Below, in pieces: positions 1 to 8,608 of a stretch of DNA of 64,000 bases (its first letter is position 1; each line of letters starts with the position of its first letter). A program made the position numbers and the translations under genes. A model generated the notes under the pieces. The model saw only the letters and a program-made list of their open reading frames with translations, was not told the DNA's origin and ran no database searches. The DNA is from Amycolatopsis sp. GM8 (GTDB lineage Bacteria; Actinomycetota; Actinomycetes; Mycobacteriales; Pseudonocardiaceae): NCBI RefSeq assembly GCF_021653975.1, contig NZ_JAJKFK010000001.1, positions 1,022,863 to 1,086,862 of the forward strand, given 5' to 3'.

Positions 1-1
1 C

Positions 2-457
2 AGCGGCAACCGCGGCCCGACCGGCACCGGCGGCGGGAACTCCTCGAACTCCGGGCGCAACAACAGTGCGGCCAGCCGCCTCTACGGCACCGACGACGAG
101 AACACGAACCGGCGCGGGACGGGCAGCGGCGGGCGCGGCAGCGGCTCAGGCTCCGGCGCGGCTGACGAGCGGGTCGGACGCGGCGCCGGCGAGAGCAGCA
201 AGGTCGCCGAGAACCGGCTCGGCGCCGGCAAGGGCAGCGGCGCGGGCAACCTCGGCAACGCGGCCGCGGCCGAGCAAGCCGCGGCCGGTCGCGGCGCCGC
301 CAAGGGCGCCAACGGCTCGCCGATGGGCGCCGCCGGGCAGCGCGGGCGCGGCGAGGACGACGAGGAACACCAGCGTCCCGACTACCTGCTCGAAGCCGAC
401 CCCGACTCGATCTTCGGCAACGACATCCGGGCGACCCCGCCGGTCATCGGCGAATAG
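2..457 (+). CDS. C-terminal part of a probable ESX (type VII) secretion substrate, PPE/WXG100-like
   Basis: The reading frame is open from the window edge to a TAG at 455-457; the start lies outside. The visible 151 residues are mostly low-complexity Gly, Ala, Asn, Ser and Arg, ending in a compact acidic tail (YLLEADPDSIFGNDIRATPP, then VIGE). Actinomycete ESX loci often carry long proteins with an N-terminal PPE/WXG-type helical domain, a Gly-rich middle and this kind of acidic, Pro-containing tail. The next gene, two bases downstream, encodes an EspG chaperone, which normally binds such substrates. The substrate call therefore rests on context and composition; the diagnostic N-terminal domain is not visible. 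Confidence 0.7.
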   Translation, partial: SGNRGPTGTGGGNSSNSGRNNSAASRLYGTDDENTNRRGTGSGGRGSGSGSGAADERVGRGAGESSKVAENRLGAGKGSGAGNLGNAAAAEQAAAGRGAAKGANGSPMGAAGQRGRGEDDEEHQRPDYLLEADPDSIFGNDIRATPPVIGE

Positions 458-459
458 GC

Positions 460-1206
460 ATGCCGGCGGTTCGCAGCGACTACCTCACCCTCCCACTCGA
501 CGCGCTCGCGGGCGCCGTCGAGCGGGAGAACCTGGGGACCCTGCACCTCGTCCTGCGCCCGGAACCGATCTGGCTTCCCGACACCGAGAAGCTCGCCGCC
601 GAGCAGCGGATGCGCGACGCACTCCAGGAAGCGGGCCTGCTGAACCGGCGGGGCCAGCTCGATGTCGAGTTCCTCGACTGGCTCCCGCTCCTGACGAGCG
701 CCTCCGTCGAGTACTACGGCTGGGTCCACGATGGACAGAAGACCTACGGGATTCTCACGGCAGCGCGCGGACTTCAGGGCATCGTCGCCATCCGGGTCGG
801 CGACGGGATCGCGCTCAAACCCATCCAGCGGGAGCACCTCGCCGAAGCGCTGATCGCCGAACTGCCCGACGTCCGCCCCGGCGGCGGGCGCCCGCTGATG
901 ATCCGCGTCGCCGAGCTCGAGGCCGCGAGCCGCGAGGACCGCAGGCCCAGCTGGGACATCCGCGACCTCGTGAACGTCCTGCAACGACCGGTCACCGGCA
1001 CCGGCGAGCTCTACGCCGCCCGCCGCGACGACCTCAACCGCTACCACCGGCTCGAAGAACCGCTGCACTACGCCGACACCGACTGGGGCCGCTACCTCAA
1101 CTACTCGTCCGGCACCGGCAAGGAAGCCGCGGTCCACCTGGCGCCCGGCTCACCCGGCGCCCTCATCGAGCACCTGCTCCGGCTCGAACAAACGCTGCCG
1201 AGCTAA
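460..1206 (+). CDS. espG: ESX secretion-associated chaperone, EspG family
   Basis: 248 residues with the EspG-family pattern: an N-terminal strand region (LTLPLDALAGAVERENLGTL), a central VEYYGWVHDG block, and a C-terminal segment with DLVNVLQRPVTGTGELYAA and YFNYSSGTG-like YLNYSSGTG. EspG proteins are cytosolic chaperones that hold PE/PPE-type substrates for the ESX translocon. The ATG at 460 follows the preceding substrate stop by two bases, so the genes are probably co-transcribed and translationally coupled. The TAA at 1204-1206 overlaps the tail of the converging monooxygenase gene. No ESX core gene (eccB, C, D, E, mycP) is visible, so those must lie left of the window if present. Confidence 0.85.
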   Translation: MPAVRSDYLTLPLDALAGAVERENLGTLHLVLRPEPIWLPDTEKLAAEQRMRDALQEAGLLNRRGQLDVEFLDWLPLLTSASVEYYGWVHDGQKTYGILTAARGLQGIVAIRVGDGIALKPIQREHLAEALIAELPDVRPGGGRPLMIRVAELEAASREDRRPSWDIRDLVNVLQRPVTGTGELYAARRDDLNRYHRLEEPLHYADTDWGRYLNYSSGTGKEAAVHLAPGSPGALIEHLLRLEQTLPS

Positions 1207-2702
1207 CCGAACCACCGCGACAACGCGTCCGCCAAACCGTCCGGCCCATCATCGCTCGCCCACGCGACAAAACCGTCCGGACGGACCAGCGCACCCGCCA
1301 ACCGCGGATGGCTCACACACTTCGCGGTCAGGACCCGCACCCGCGAACGCCACGGAGCCACAACCTGGCGCAAGGCCTCGGAGTCCGTCGAATCCAGCAG
1401 CACCGCCGAACCATCCTGACAATGCTCACCGAACCGGCTGCCGTCCGCGAACTCGAAATCCGGGGCGCTCAAACCTGCCAGCTCATGCGTGCTGTCGACC
1501 GGATACCGGTTCAGCACACCGGAAAGCTTCTTCGCGAGATACGTCGCGCCGTCGGGCGTGTCGAGCAAATCCGTGACCACGTCACGCAAAGCGCGCGTGC
1601 GCGGGTCCGTGCGCATCAGCGCCACCTGCGCCCGCGTCCACTCCAGCACCCACGCGCCGATCGGATGCCGTTCCGTCGTATAGGTATCCAGCAACCCTTC
1701 CGGCGCCCAGCCATGAATCGTCGCCGCGAGTTTCCAGCCCAGGTTGGCCGCGTCGCCGATGCCGAGGTTCAGTCCCTGCCCGCCGAACGGTGAGTGCACA
1801 TGTGCCGCGTCGCCCGCGAGGAGCACCCGTCCGTGGCGGTAAGTCGTTGCCTGGCGGGCATTGTCGGTGAACCGGGTCGCGGTGTGCACGGCGGTGATCG
1901 TGACGTCCACACCGGACACCCGCCGCATGCTCTCTTGCAGTTCCGCCGCCGTGATCGGCGCTTCGCGATCCGCGGGCACACCGGGTTCGACGGTCAGGAT
2001 CCGGCCCGGAACCGGTCCGTGCACATAAATTCCGCGATCCGTCCGGTGCCAGCCCATCCCGAGCCCTTCGGCCCCGGTGATCTCGACCAGCGCCTGCCGC
2101 CCGGTGATCTCCGGATCGGTACCGGGAAAATCGAACTCGCCGAGCTTCCGCACCAGGCTGCGCCCACCGTCGCAGCCGACGAGCCAGCCCGCGCGCACGA
2201 CCTCCTCCCCCAACCGCACGCCGACCCCGGACTCGTCAACGTCGAAGCCCGTCAACGCGGTGCCCCGCCGGATTTCCGCGCCAAGCTCGGAAGCCTTGTC
2301 CGCCAGCACAATTTCCAGCGCCTGCTGCCCGATCGGCAGCGTCTCACCCGCCGGCCCGGGGTCGCCGAAAGCCGGATCAGTGAAATCGACCCGGCTGCCG
2401 TCCACCATGATGCCCGCGAAATGGCCGGCCATCCTGGGCGGCCGGCCTCCCGAGCCCCGGCCGAGGAACGCCCGCATCCGTTCGTACGCAAGACGTTTCT
2501 GCTCCTCCAGCGCCGGCCACAGGCCGCGCCGGTACAGCACCTCGGCCGTCGACCTGCCGAACCCGCCCGCCTTGATCGTCTGGTCCATTTCGGACAGTCG
2601 CTCGACGACGAGCACGCGCACCCCGGCCAGCCGCAGTTCCACGGCGAGCATCAGTCCGACGGGGCCACCCCCGGCCACCACCACATCGAAGTCCATGGCC
2701 AC
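1203..2702 (-). CDS. FAD-dependent aromatic monooxygenase (PheA/TfdB/Rox class)
   Basis: 499 residues forming a group A flavoprotein hydroxylase. The N-terminal dinucleotide fold reads VVVAGGGPVGLMLAVEL (about residues 6-22). A DG motif (VGCDGGRSLVRK) lies near residue 175 and the second FAD motif (LLAGDAAHVHSPFGGQGLN) near 290. The last ~100 residues match the thioredoxin-like tail of the PheA/TfdB/rifampicin-monooxygenase family, without its redox cysteines. The enzyme should use NAD(P)H and O2 to hydroxylate an aromatic or polyketide substrate; the substrate cannot be read from sequence. It diverges from a TetR gene across 44 bp, so it is probably that regulator's target and may serve in drug or phenolic detoxification. 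A start six bases later (second ATG) is possible. Confidence 0.88.
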   Translation of the reverse strand: MAMDFDVVVAGGGPVGLMLAVELRLAGVRVLVVERLSEMDQTIKAGGFGRSTAEVLYRRGLWPALEEQKRLAYERMRAFLGRGSGGRPPRMAGHFAGIMVDGSRVDFTDPAFGDPGPAGETLPIGQQALEIVLADKASELGAEIRRGTALTGFDVDESGVGVRLGEEVVRAGWLVGCDGGRSLVRKLGEFDFPGTDPEITGRQALVEITGAEGLGMGWHRTDRGIYVHGPVPGRILTVEPGVPADREAPITAAELQESMRRVSGVDVTITAVHTATRFTDNARQATTYRHGRVLLAGDAAHVHSPFGGQGLNLGIGDAANLGWKLAATIHGWAPEGLLDTYTTERHPIGAWVLEWTRAQVALMRTDPRTRALRDVVTDLLDTPDGATYLAKKLSGVLNRYPVDSTHELAGLSAPDFEFADGSRFGEHCQDGSAVLLDSTDSEALRQVVAPWRSRVRVLTAKCVSHPRLAGALVRPDGFVAWASDDGPDGLADALSRWFG

Positions 2703-2746
2703 AAAATATATCGAGTAAAAGTTTATGTCCAGTACACTATCGAGCC
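2703..2746. promoter_or_regulatory. Divergent promoter/operator region between monooxygenase and TetR gene
   Basis: This 44-bp gap is strikingly AT-rich for the window. On the minus strand TGGACA is followed after 17 bp by TATTTT, a plausible -35/-10 pair ending only a few bases before the monooxygenase start, which suggests a nearly leaderless transcript. On the plus strand TACACT sits about 8 bp before the TetR ATG as a possible -10. TATCGAG occurs twice in direct orientation (2709-2715 and 2738-2744). Both promoters must share any TetR operator placed here. No strong inverted repeat is evident. Confidence 0.5.
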
Positions 2747-3355
2747 ATGGGACTCCGCGAGCAGAAGAAGCAGGCCACGCGACGGCAGATCTCGAACGTC
2801 GCGACCGGGTTGTTCCTGGTCAGAGGCTTCGACAAGGTGACGGTCGCGGAGATCGCCGACGCGGCGGGCGTGTCGAAGATGACGGTCTTCAACTATTTCC
2901 CGCGCAAGGAGGACCTGTTCCTGGACCGGCACGCGGACCGGCTCGACGACCTCGAGAGGACGATCCGTACCCGCGCGCCCGGCGAGCCCGTGGTCGCCGC
3001 GCTGCGCCGGTATCACCACGAACTGCACGAAGCGCGGCATCCGCTCACCGGCACCAGGCCTGGTTCGGCGCAGTTCCTGCGCGTGGTGCACGCGAGCCCC
3101 GCCTTGCTGAACCGGACGCTCGAACAGTCACGTGAGATCGCCGAAAAGCTGCGGACCTTGCTCGCCGAGGAGACCGATCCGCTCGACGCCGAGCTGATGG
3201 CGAATCTCCTGGCCGCCACCATTGATTCGATCTACGAGTACACCGCGAAGCGGATGCTCGCCGGCGACGATCCCGACGAGGTGCACCGCGATCAGGCCGC
3301 CGTCATCGACCGGGCCTTCGACCTGGTCGAACACGGGACCGGGTCACGCGAGTAG
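2747..3355 (+). CDS. TetR-family transcriptional regulator
   Basis: 202 residues. The N-terminal helix-turn-helix is clear (VTVAEIADAAGVSKMTVFNY, about residues 26-45, followed by FPRKEDLF), preceded by a basic arm (REQKKQATRRQISNVA). The C-terminal ligand-binding half is helical and typical of antibiotic- or aromatic-responsive repressors. It most likely represses the divergent flavin monooxygenase and itself, with the monooxygenase substrate or a relative as inducer; that is inferred from gene order. Its last 12 bp overlap the 3' end of the converging MoxR/CoxD-like gene. Confidence 0.88.
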   Translation: MGLREQKKQATRRQISNVATGLFLVRGFDKVTVAEIADAAGVSKMTVFNYFPRKEDLFLDRHADRLDDLERTIRTRAPGEPVVAALRRYHHELHEARHPLTGTRPGSAQFLRVVHASPALLNRTLEQSREIAEKLRTLLAEETDPLDAELMANLLAATIDSIYEYTAKRMLAGDDPDEVHRDQAAVIDRAFDLVEHGTGSRE

Positions 3356-4210
3356 CGCGTCCAGCTTCGCCCGCACCCGCTCCATGTCCTCGGTGTACTT
3401 GAGCACCGCGCCGAGCGTGCGGGCCGCCGTCTCGACGTCCAGCTCGTCGCGATCCAGCGCGAGCAGCGCCTGCGCCCAGTCCAGCGACTCGGCGACCCCG
3501 GGCGGCTTCAGCAGCTCCAGCTCGCGCAGCCGCCGGACGGCCACCGCCACCTGGGTCGCGAGGCGCTCGCCGACGCCGGGCAGCCGCCGCCGCAGGATGG
3601 CGACCTCGCGCGCGAGGTCCGGGTGCTCCAGCCAGTGGTACAGGCACCGCCGCTTGAGGGCGTCGTGCACCTCGCGCGTGCGGTTCGACGTGAGAATCAC
3701 CAACGGCGGCTGCTCGGCGCGCACCTCGCCGAACTCCGGGATGGTCACCGCGTTCTCGTCCAGCAGCTGCAACAGGAACGCCTCGAACTCGTCGTCCGCG
3801 CGGTCGATCTCGTCGACGAGCAGCACACACGGCGCGGTGGTAAGCGCTTTCAGCAGCGGCCGGGCGAGCAGGAAACGCTCGGTGTAGAGCGACTGCTCGG
3901 CGGTTTCGACGTCGAGCGACTCGCTGCCCGCTTCGAGCGCGCGCAGGTGCAGCAGCTGCCGCGGGAAATCCCATTCGTAGAGCGCCTGCGCCGCGTCGAT
4001 TCCTTCGTGGCACTGCAACCGGATCAGCGGCAACTCCAGCGAGCGCGACAGCGCGACCGCGAGCGAGGTCTTCCCGGTGCCGGGTTCGCCTTCGCAGAAC
4101 AGCGGCCGCTTCATGCGCAGGGCGAGGAACGCGGCCGTGGCGACGCCTTCGTCGGCGAGGTAGCCCGTGCCTTCGAGCGCCGTCGCCAGCTCTTCCGGTG
4201 AGTTGACCAT
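3344..4210 (-). CDS. MoxR-type AAA+ ATPase, CoxD-like
   Basis: 288 residues from the ATG at 4208-4210; a longer frame upstream is only the continuation through the preceding gene. Walker A is GEPGTGKTS (residues 41-49) and Walker B is VLLVDEID (129-136), followed by the arginine-rich ILTSNRTREVHDALKRRCLYHW segment split here as ILTSNRTREV and KRRCLYHW. The CHEGIDAAQALYEWDFPRQLL block resembles CoxD, an ATPase that matures the Mo/Cu site of CO dehydrogenase. Its ATG overlaps the stop of the MocA-like gene as TGATG, so the two are translationally coupled. No VWA partner (CoxE) and no molybdenum hydroxylase is in the window, so the client protein is unknown. Confidence 0.82.
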   Translation of the reverse strand: MVNSPEELATALEGTGYLADEGVATAAFLALRMKRPLFCEGEPGTGKTSLAVALSRSLELPLIRLQCHEGIDAAQALYEWDFPRQLLHLRALEAGSESLDVETAEQSLYTERFLLARPLLKALTTAPCVLLVDEIDRADDEFEAFLLQLLDENAVTIPEFGEVRAEQPPLVILTSNRTREVHDALKRRCLYHWLEHPDLAREVAILRRRLPGVGERLATQVAVAVRRLRELELLKPPGVAESLDWAQALLALDRDELDVETAARTLGAVLKYTEDMERVRAKLDALLA

Positions 4211-4815
4211 CACTGTTCCAGAGTAGAGGGCAAGTCCTCGGGCGTGTCGACGTCGAACCCGCTGCCGAGGTCGGCGCACTCGACGAGGCGCAGATCCTGC
4301 CTGGTGGCAAGCCAATCTCGGGCACCGCGGTCACCGCTCGCGGAAGCGGCGACGCCGGGCCACCACGTGCGCCCGAAAAGCACCGGATGTCCGGGAACGC
4401 CGTCGTACGCGGCGCGCGCGACGACCTCCGGCGAGGCTTGCGCGGCTAGCCGGGCGATCACCCGCGCGTCCACTTTGGGCAGGTCCACCAGGTGCACCAG
4501 CACGGCGTCGGCTTCCGGCAGCGCGCGCAGGCCGGCCCGCAGCGACGCGCCCATCCCGGTCGCCCAGTCCTCGGCGAACACCGCCAGTGACGGGTCCGGC
4601 AGCAGCGCTCGGGCGTCCTCGGCCTGCGCGCCGAGCACGACCCGGATCGGCGCGCAGCCACCGTCGGCCAGCACGCGCAATGCCCGGCGCACCAACGGTT
4701 CTCCATCGAGTTCGACGAGCGCTTTGGGGCGGCCGAAACGCCGGCCGGCACCGGCGGCGAGCAGCAGCCCGGCGCAGCGGGCCCCTCCCGCTGGAGGCGC
4801 CAGCGAATCAGCCAC
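4210..4815 (-). CDS. MobA/MocA-like NTP transferase (molybdenum cofactor nucleotidyltransferase family)
   Basis: 201 residues starting at GTG 4813-4815, eight bases inside the end of the IclR gene. The N-terminal nucleotide-binding signature is LLLAAGAGRRFGRPKALVEL, followed by VRRALRVLADGG. A catalytic-type Asp lies in HLVDLPKVDA, and GHPVLFGRTWW is the usual family block. MocA transfers CMP to molybdopterin for xanthine-dehydrogenase-type enzymes. The coupling to a CoxD-like ATPase supports a role in molybdoenzyme maturation. Position at the tail of a protocatechuate operon is unusual; the family also contains NTP transferases of other function. Confidence 0.78.
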   Translation of the reverse strand: MADSLAPPAGGARCAGLLLAAGAGRRFGRPKALVELDGEPLVRRALRVLADGGCAPIRVVLGAQAEDARALLPDPSLAVFAEDWATGMGASLRAGLRALPEADAVLVHLVDLPKVDARVIARLAAQASPEVVARAAYDGVPGHPVLFGRTWWPGVAASASGDRGARDWLATRQDLRLVECADLGSGFDVDTPEDLPSTLEQ

Positions 4816-5599
4816 GGCGGTGGGCCTGTGCGGGGGTGACGGCGAGGTCGTCCTCGATCCGTTTCGCGGCGGCGAGCAGCGGCGGGACCATCTCGTCCCG
4901 CACCGACTCGCGGGTCGTCCGGCTGGCGTGAGTGGACACGTTGATCGCGGCGACGACCGTGCCGCGCCGGTCGCGGATCGGCGCGGCGGCCGACCGCAGG
5001 CCTTCCTCCAGCTCCTGGTCGACGAGCGCCCAGCCCTGCTCACGCACGGCATCCAGCTCGGCACGCAACGCCTCGGGCTCGGTCAGCGTGCGCGCGGTCA
5101 GCCGGTCCAATGCGGTCTCGGCCAGGTACTTCTCCAACGCCGGCCGCTCCAGGCCGGCCAGCAGGACGTGCCCCATCGAGGTGGCGTGCGCGGGGAAACG
5201 CGTGCCGACGTTGATGGTCACGGTCATGATCCGCGAGACCGCGACGCGCGCGACGTACACGATGTCCGTGCCTTCGAGTACGGACACCGAACTGGACTCG
5301 CGCACCTCGGCGGACAGCCGTTCCAGGTGCGGCTGGGCGACCTCCGGCAGCGTCATGCTGGACAGGAACGCGTAGCCGAGTTCGAGGACGCGCGCGGTCA
5401 GGGAGAAGTACTTGCCGTCCGTGCGGACGTAACCGAGATCGGTGAGCGTCAACAGGAATCGCCGTGCCGCCGCCCGGGTCAGGCCGGTCACCCTGGCCAC
5501 ATCGGACAGGGTGAGTTCGGGCGCGCCCGCGTCGAACGCCCGGATCACGGCCAGGCCGCGCTCCAGCGACTGCACGTGATGCGCGGCACGTTCTTCCAT
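4808..5599 (-). CDS. pcaR: IclR-family regulator of the pca operon (PcaR/PobR type)
   Basis: 263 residues. The winged HTH spans about residues 10-65 (LTLSDVARVTGLTRAAARRF), followed by the IclR effector domain with VAYVARV-like DIVYVARV, HATSMGHVLLAG and GLRSAAAPIRD blocks characteristic of the PcaR/PcaU/PobR branch. It is the ninth gene of the pca operon, four bases after pcaC. PcaR proteins bind beta-ketoadipate or protocatechuate and usually activate pca transcription. A matching GTTCG-N5-CGCAC site lies before pcaI. Being inside the operon it would be autoregulated. The symbol is assigned from context and branch resemblance. Confidence 0.85.
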   Translation of the reverse strand: MEERAAHHVQSLERGLAVIRAFDAGAPELTLSDVARVTGLTRAAARRFLLTLTDLGYVRTDGKYFSLTARVLELGYAFLSSMTLPEVAQPHLERLSAEVRESSSVSVLEGTDIVYVARVAVSRIMTVTINVGTRFPAHATSMGHVLLAGLERPALEKYLAETALDRLTARTLTEPEALRAELDAVREQGWALVDQELEEGLRSAAAPIRDRRGTVVAAINVSTHASRTTRESVRDEMVPPLLAAAKRIEDDLAVTPAQAHRRG

Positions 5600-5603
5600 G
5601 GCC

Positions 5604-5987
5604 TTAACTTACTTCGCCCATTTCCGAAAGGGTCTTCTGGGCGATCGCGAAGGCCGCGTTCGACGCGGGAACGCCCGCGTAGACGCTCGTGTGCAGGAGC
5701 ACTTCGCCGATCTCGTCGGGGGTCAGCCCGTTCGTGATCGCGGCGCGGACGTGCATGGCGATCTCGTTCTCGCAGTGCAGCGCGGTGAGCACGGCGAGCG
5801 TGATGCAGCTGCGGGTCTTGCGATCGAGGCCCTCGCGCGTCCAGACCGAGCCCCATGCCGAGCGCGTGATGTAGTCCTGGAACTTTGCCGTGAACTCGGT
5901 GGTGTTCGCGACCGCGCGGTCGACGTGGGCCTCGCCCAGGACCTCGCGGCGGACCTTCATCCCCGCGTCGTAAAGCTCGTCGCTCAT
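5604..5987 (-). CDS. pcaC: 4-carboxymuconolactone decarboxylase
   Basis: 127 residues of the CMD/AhpD-like fold. The conserved core reads KTRSCITLAVLTALHCENEI followed by AMHVRAAITNGLTPDEIGEV, with the family CxxxxxxH arrangement at ALHCENEIAMH. It decarboxylates gamma-carboxymuconolactone to beta-ketoadipate enol-lactone in the protocatechuate branch. The ATG at 5985-5987 overlaps the pcaD stop as ATGA and is preceded by a GAAGGGAG ribosome-binding site. In many actinomycetes pcaC is fused to pcaD as pcaL; here the two are separate, overlapping genes. Confidence 0.93.
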   Translation of the reverse strand: MSDELYDAGMKVRREVLGEAHVDRAVANTTEFTAKFQDYITRSAWGSVWTREGLDRKTRSCITLAVLTALHCENEIAMHVRAAITNGLTPDEIGEVLLHTSVYAGVPASNAAFAIAQKTLSEMGEVS

Positions 5988-6757
5988 GCGACTCCCTTCA
6001 GATGGTCGAGAATCAGCTGGGTGAACCGGCCGGCCTGTTCGTAGCTGCCCAGGTGTGCCGCGTTGTCGACGATCTCGAACCTAGCGCCGCTAATGCCGTC
6101 GGCGATCACGCGGCCGTGGTCGGGCGGCAGCGCCTTGTCCTCCGCGCCCGAGATGACCAACGTCGGCGCGGTGATCTTCGGCAGGCCGGGCACGAGGTCG
6201 AGATCCGCGAGCAACTCGCAGCAGGACGCGTAGCCCTCGACCGGCGTGGTGGCCGTCATCTCGCTCAGCTTCGCGGCCTGCTCGGGGTTCGCGTCGATCC
6301 AGGGCTGGGTGAACCAGCGGCCGATGGCGCCCTGCGCGATACCCGCCAGGCCTTCGGCGCGCACGGTTTTGGCGCGGTCGAGCCACATCCGGGTGTTGCC
6401 GGGCTGCGCGGAGGTGCAGCACGCGACCAGGCTCCGGACGTGTTCCGGCGCGTTCTGCGCCAGCCAGACGCCGGTCATGCCGCCGAGGGACAGGCCGGCG
6501 AAATGCGCCGACTCGACGCCCAGCCGTGCCAGCAACGCGAGCACGTCGCCGCCGAGGTCGTCGATGCCGTACGGCCCGTTCGGCACGGGCGATTCACCGT
6601 GCCCCCGGGTGTCGTAGCGGATCACACGGAAACCGTTGTCCACCAATGGTTTCACTTGCGGTTCCCACATCCGCAGCGTGCTGCCGATGGAGTTGCTCAG
6701 CACGACGACGGGACCGTCGGCCGGACCCTCCACGACGTGATGCACCGCGATGGTCAC
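5984..6757 (-). CDS. pcaD: 3-oxoadipate enol-lactonase
   Basis: 257-residue alpha/beta hydrolase starting at GTG 6755-6757, which overlaps the pcaB stop as GTGA. The nucleophile elbow is FAGLSLGGMTG (Ser near residue 96), with the acid in ISGAEDKALPP and the His in DNAAHLGSYEQ. It opens beta-ketoadipate enol-lactone to beta-ketoadipate. Near its 3' end the DNA carries CTAGCGCCGCTAA (6081-6093), a one-mismatch copy of the 13-bp palindrome discussed under findings. Confidence 0.93.
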   Translation of the reverse strand: MTIAVHHVVEGPADGPVVVLSNSIGSTLRMWEPQVKPLVDNGFRVIRYDTRGHGESPVPNGPYGIDDLGGDVLALLARLGVESAHFAGLSLGGMTGVWLAQNAPEHVRSLVACCTSAQPGNTRMWLDRAKTVRAEGLAGIAQGAIGRWFTQPWIDANPEQAAKLSEMTATTPVEGYASCCELLADLDLVPGLPKITAPTLVISGAEDKALPPDHGRVIADGISGARFEIVDNAAHLGSYEQAGRFTQLILDHLKGVA

Positions 6758-8085
6758 TGGCTCCCCTTTCGGTCGGCGTGCGCGGTCAGCGCGCGTTCGA
6801 CGAACACCCGCGCGCTCCCCAGATAGTCGGCCGGATCCAGCAGCCGCGCGATTTGCTCCCGGCTCAAATGCTTGCCCACCAACGGATGCTCGGCGAGCAG
6901 ATCGAGCAACGCACCCTCGCCCGCGAGCGCGCGCTTGGCGCAGGCGGTGACCGCGTCGTGCGCCGCGAGCCGTCCGGTGTACTTCGCCAGCTCCGTGGTG
7001 ACGCGTTCGGACAGGATCGCGCCGCCGGTCGCGTCGAGGTTCTCGCGCATCCGCGCGGGGTCCACTCGCAGGCGCTCGAAACTCGTGCGCAGCCAGTGGA
7101 TCGCGGATCCGGTGCTGCGGAAAAGTTCCGTGATCGGCCGCCATTCGGCGTGCCAGGACCCGGCGGCCCGCTGGTGTTCCTGGGGCATCGCGGCGAGCAG
7201 CGTGCTCACCAAGCCGGGCGCCTGCTGAGCGGCGGCCTGCGCGGCGATCGCGGCGATCGCGTTCCGCTTGTGCGGCATGGTGGACGAACCGCCGCTGCCT
7301 TCGGCGATTTCGGCGACCTCGGCGACCTCGGTCTGCGCCAGCAGCGTGATCGTCCGGCTCGCGCCGCCGACGACCCCGCACAGTTCGCCGAGAGCACCGG
7401 CCAGCTCGGCGATCCGGGTGCGTTCGGTGTGCCACGGCAGCACGGGCTCGTCCAGCCCCAGCCGCCGACTGAACGCCGCGAGCACTAGCGGCCCTCGCTC
7501 GCCTAGCGACGCTAGCGTGCCGGTCGCGCCGCCGAGCTGAGCCGCGAGCCGGACGCCGCGCAGCCGCTGGGCGGCAGCGTCCAAACCGGACAGCCAGCCC
7601 GCCACCGTGAACCCGAAGGTCACCGGAATCGCCTGCTGTAAGAGGCTTCTGCCGACCTGGACCGTGCCCGCGTGCTCGCTCGCCAGCCGCGCGGCCTCGG
7701 CCGCCGCGGCCTCGAGGTCCTCGAAGAGCGGGATCAGCGCTCGCTTCGCGAGCAGCATCACGGCGCTGTCCATGATGTCCTGGCTGGTCGCACCGAAATG
7801 GACGTACCGGCCGGCTTCGCCCGCCTGGCTGGTGATCTCGCGGACGAGCGCCGCCGGTGGGCTGCCGACGCCGACCGCCTTCGCGCCGATCTCCGCCACG
7901 TCGAAGTACCCCTCGCGGCACACCTCGGCGATCCGGTCGGCCTGCTCGCGAGGGACGAGGCCGACGTCCGCTTCCGCGGCCGCTAGCGCCGCTTCAACGT
8001 CTAGCAACGCTCGCAACCAGGCGGCGTCGCTCACCTCATCGCGGACCGCACCGGCCGCGAGCACGGGATCGAACAGCTCAGACAT
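6754..8085 (-). CDS. pcaB: 3-carboxy-cis,cis-muconate cycloisomerase
   Basis: 443 residues of the fumarase/aspartase superfamily. The signature GSSTMPHKRNAIAAIAAQAA lies in the middle third, with the FGATSQDIMDS block near residue 100. It cyclises beta-carboxymuconate to gamma-carboxymuconolactone. The ATG at 8083-8085 lies eight bases inside the pcaG stop region (ATGTCTGA), and the 14 residues readable upstream belong to pcaG in another frame. Codon use is locally odd: several Leu codons are the rare CTA, because three copies or near-copies of CTAGC-NNN-GCTAG fall inside the gene. Confidence 0.94.
   Translation of the reverse strand: MSELFDPVLAAGAVRDEVSDAAWLRALLDVEAALAAAEADVGLVPREQADRIAEVCREGYFDVAEIGAKAVGVGSPPAALVREITSQAGEAGRYVHFGATSQDIMDSAVMLLAKRALIPLFEDLEAAAAEAARLASEHAGTVQVGRSLLQQAIPVTFGFTVAGWLSGLDAAAQRLRGVRLAAQLGGATGTLASLGERGPLVLAAFSRRLGLDEPVLPWHTERTRIAELAGALGELCGVVGGASRTITLLAQTEVAEVAEIAEGSGGSSTMPHKRNAIAAIAAQAAAQQAPGLVSTLLAAMPQEHQRAAGSWHAEWRPITELFRSTGSAIHWLRTSFERLRVDPARMRENLDATGGAILSERVTTELAKYTGRLAAHDAVTACAKRALAGEGALLDLLAEHPLVGKHLSREQIARLLDPADYLGSARVFVERALTAHADRKGSQ
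7503..7515. repeat. Intragenic 13-bp palindrome CTAGC-GAC-GCTAG
   Basis: A perfect copy of the motif inside pcaB. Read on the coding strand it supplies two CTA leucine codons in a row-spaced pair (LASLG). Near-copies lie at 7983-7995 (11 of 13) and 8001-8013 (12 of 13) in the same gene. Confidence 0.7.
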
Positions 8086-8608
8086 CAAAGAACACTGTCT
8101 CGCCTTCGCCCTGCAGTCGCACGTCAAAGCGGTACCCGTCGCCGGTCTTCGACGCGATCAGCGTGTGCCGCCGGTCCTCCGGGACGGTCCGCAGCACCTC
8201 GTCCGCCGCGTTCGCGTCGGCCTTGTCGGCGAAGTAGATCCGGGTGACGACACGGTCGAGCAGGCCGCGGGCGAACACCGAGACGTCGATGTGCGGGGCC
8301 TGACCCTGCACCACACCGGGCACCTGGGTTAGGACGTTGTACGTCCCATCTTTGCCGGTCGGGCACCGGCCGAAGCCGCGGAAGCCGGGGACGCGGCCGC
8401 GCGGGTCGTCGGGGTGGTCGAACCGGCCGTCCGGGTCCGCCTGCCAGGTCTCGATCAGCGCGTCCGGGACCACGTCGCCGTTCCCGTCATAGACGGTGCC
8501 GCGGATCCACACCGCGTCCGGCGTGCCTTCGGGCACGACGGTCGGCCCGTCCTCCCAAGGCAGTCCGATCGACAGGAACGGCCCGACGGTCTGCGACGGC
8601 GTGGTCAC
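8078..8608 (-). CDS. pcaG: Protocatechuate 3,4-dioxygenase alpha subunit
   Basis: 176 residues of the intradiol dioxygenase fold, beginning TPSQTVGPFLSIGLPW, the usual alpha-subunit N-terminus. It starts at GTG 8606-8608, overlapping the pcaH stop as GTGA. The IETWQADPDGRF and GFGRCPTGKDGTY blocks are conserved, and APHIDVSVFARGLLDRVVTR contains the site where the beta subunit carries iron ligands; the alpha subunit lacks the full set, as expected. With PcaH it cleaves protocatechuate to beta-carboxy-cis,cis-muconate. Confidence 0.95.
   Translation of the reverse strand: MTTPSQTVGPFLSIGLPWEDGPTVVPEGTPDAVWIRGTVYDGNGDVVPDALIETWQADPDGRFDHPDDPRGRVPGFRGFGRCPTGKDGTYNVLTQVPGVVQGQAPHIDVSVFARGLLDRVVTRIYFADKADANAADEVLRTVPEDRRHTLIASKTGDGYRFDVRLQGEGETVFFDV

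Noticed and set aside
66..1793. Long frames over the first 1.8 kb, including a 575-codon plus-strand frame and several minus-strand frames
   Set aside because: They are Arg/Pro/Ala-rich, have no recognisable motifs and lie opposite or out of frame with EspG and the monooxygenase, typical of high-GC shadow frames.
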